Assembly: GCA_964642815.1 (NCBI GenBank)
Contig: CAZXSA010000303.1
Location: 1 to 5,653 of the forward strand
Length of the DNA stretch: 5,653 nt
Reading direction: 5' to 3'
DNA from: JAAYCU01 sp964642815
GTDB lineage: Bacteria; Planctomycetota; Phycisphaerae; UBA1845; PWPN01
Shown: positions 5,445 to 5,653 of the stretch, piece after piece
Numbering within the stretch: the stretch's first letter is position 1
How the letters are laid out: each line of letters begins with the position of its first letter
The notes under the pieces: model-generated
Told to the model about the DNA's origin: nothing
Database searches by the model: none
What the model saw: the letters and a program-made list of their open reading frames with translations, nothing else
Program-made: the position numbers and the translations under genes

Positions 5445-5486
5445 GTTCTCCTTGCGTTACAAAATCGTCCGCTTGCGATCACGATA

Positions 5487-5516
5487 GGGAGACGCGGGGA
5501 CGCGGAGAGGGGGGGA
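5487..5516. repeat. Purine-rich 'gacgcgg' repeat
   Basis: GACGCGGG (5491-5498) is followed directly by GACGCGGA (5499-5506) and a G-rich run. The composition resembles the left arm of the inverted repeat at 2600-2634, suggesting a dispersed repeat family in this genome. Confidence 0.45.
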
Positions 5517-5572
5517 GTATCGTATTCAGAGGGTGTGCTAAACACTGGGTGTATTGCATGCTCGATGATCTT

Positions 5573-5593
5573 GCACCGGCGAGACGCCGGTGC
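5573..5593. other. Perfect 9-bp hairpin with AGA loop
   Basis: GCACCGGCG (5573-5581) and CGCCGGTGC (5585-5593) form a very stable hairpin. Its right arm supplies the start of the tandem repeat that follows, so the array probably grew from this palindrome. Confidence 0.65.
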
Positions 5594-5653
5594 CACACCC
5601 GGTGCCACACCCGGTGCCACACCCGGTGCCACACCCGGTGCCACACCCGGTGC
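5587..5653. repeat. 12-bp tandem repeat CCGGTGCCACAC, at least 5.5 copies
   Basis: Five perfect copies of CCGGTGCCACAC begin at 5587, 5599, 5611, 5623 and 5635, and a sixth is cut by the window end. The copies are identical, which points to recent slippage. Because 12 is a multiple of three, the array keeps any frame open and creates the false Ala-Pro-Gly-Val ORF on the minus strand. The total copy number is unknown. Confidence 0.95.

Larger units (their letters stand above)
5152..5653. other. Gene-free repeat-rich region
   Basis: No credible gene lies here. An open frame on the minus strand (5303-5644) is made from the 12-bp tandem repeat and GC-rich hairpins and has no homologous look. The stretch from 5152 to 5280 is AT-rich and presumably holds the promoter of the B-box gene, but I cannot pick convincing -35 and -10 boxes. 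Confidence 0.6.

Noticed and set aside
5303..5644. 113-codon open frame on the minus strand
   Set aside because: It is generated by the 12-bp repeat (repeated Ala-Pro-Gly-Val) and by GC-rich hairpins, has no ribosome site and no protein-like motifs.
5587..5653. CRISPR array
   Set aside because: The repeat is 12 bp with no spacers between identical copies, so it is a simple tandem repeat.

Overview
The window carries a GC-rich bacterial segment (about positions 1-4015) joined to a visibly more AT-rich segment (about 4015-5270), followed by a gene-free stretch of repeats. The gene families (a secreted DUF6807/PmoA-like lipoprotein, a B-box-like zinc-ribbon membrane protein, a DUF6714 protein) and the style of the intergenic DNA (purine-rich 'ggagacg' repeats, 'ttcaggggtcag' repeats, short GC-rich tandem repeats) suggest a Planctomycetota-like or related environmental bacterium. 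This is an inference from gene content; no rRNA or other marker is present.

Layout. 3-587 (+): the 3' part of an unrecognised conserved protein. 633-1946 (+): a lipoprotein of the DUF6807/PmoA-like family. 1947-2220: a strongly structured intergenic region, with one small hairpin and then a four-way-junction fold (2004-2133), followed by a consensus -10 box (2187-2192). 2221-4037 (+): a preQ1 (queuosine precursor) cluster in the order queF, queD, a small two-helix membrane protein, queE. queF and queD are separated by a 35-bp imperfect inverted repeat and a possible 31-codon leader ORF. queD and the small membrane gene overlap by 4 bases. 4099-4620 (-): DUF6714 protein. 4780-5151 (-): B-box-like zinc-finger protein with two membrane segments. 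5152-5653: no gene; a long stem with a T-tract (terminator-like on the minus strand), hairpins, purine-rich repeats, and a 12-bp tandem repeat that runs off the end.

How the genes work together. QueD makes 6-carboxy-tetrahydropterin, QueE (radical SAM) converts it to 7-carboxy-7-deazaguanine, a QueC not seen here would give preQ0, and QueF reduces preQ0 to preQ1 for insertion into tRNA. FolE and QueC must be elsewhere. QueF argues for a tRNA-directed pathway rather than a DNA-modification one.

Points most worth a second look are the 2004-2133 four-way-junction element, the CX3CX8C cluster motif of QueE, the FNE in place of FHE in QueF, the membrane protein inside the que cluster, and the inverted repeat plus leader ORF before queD.
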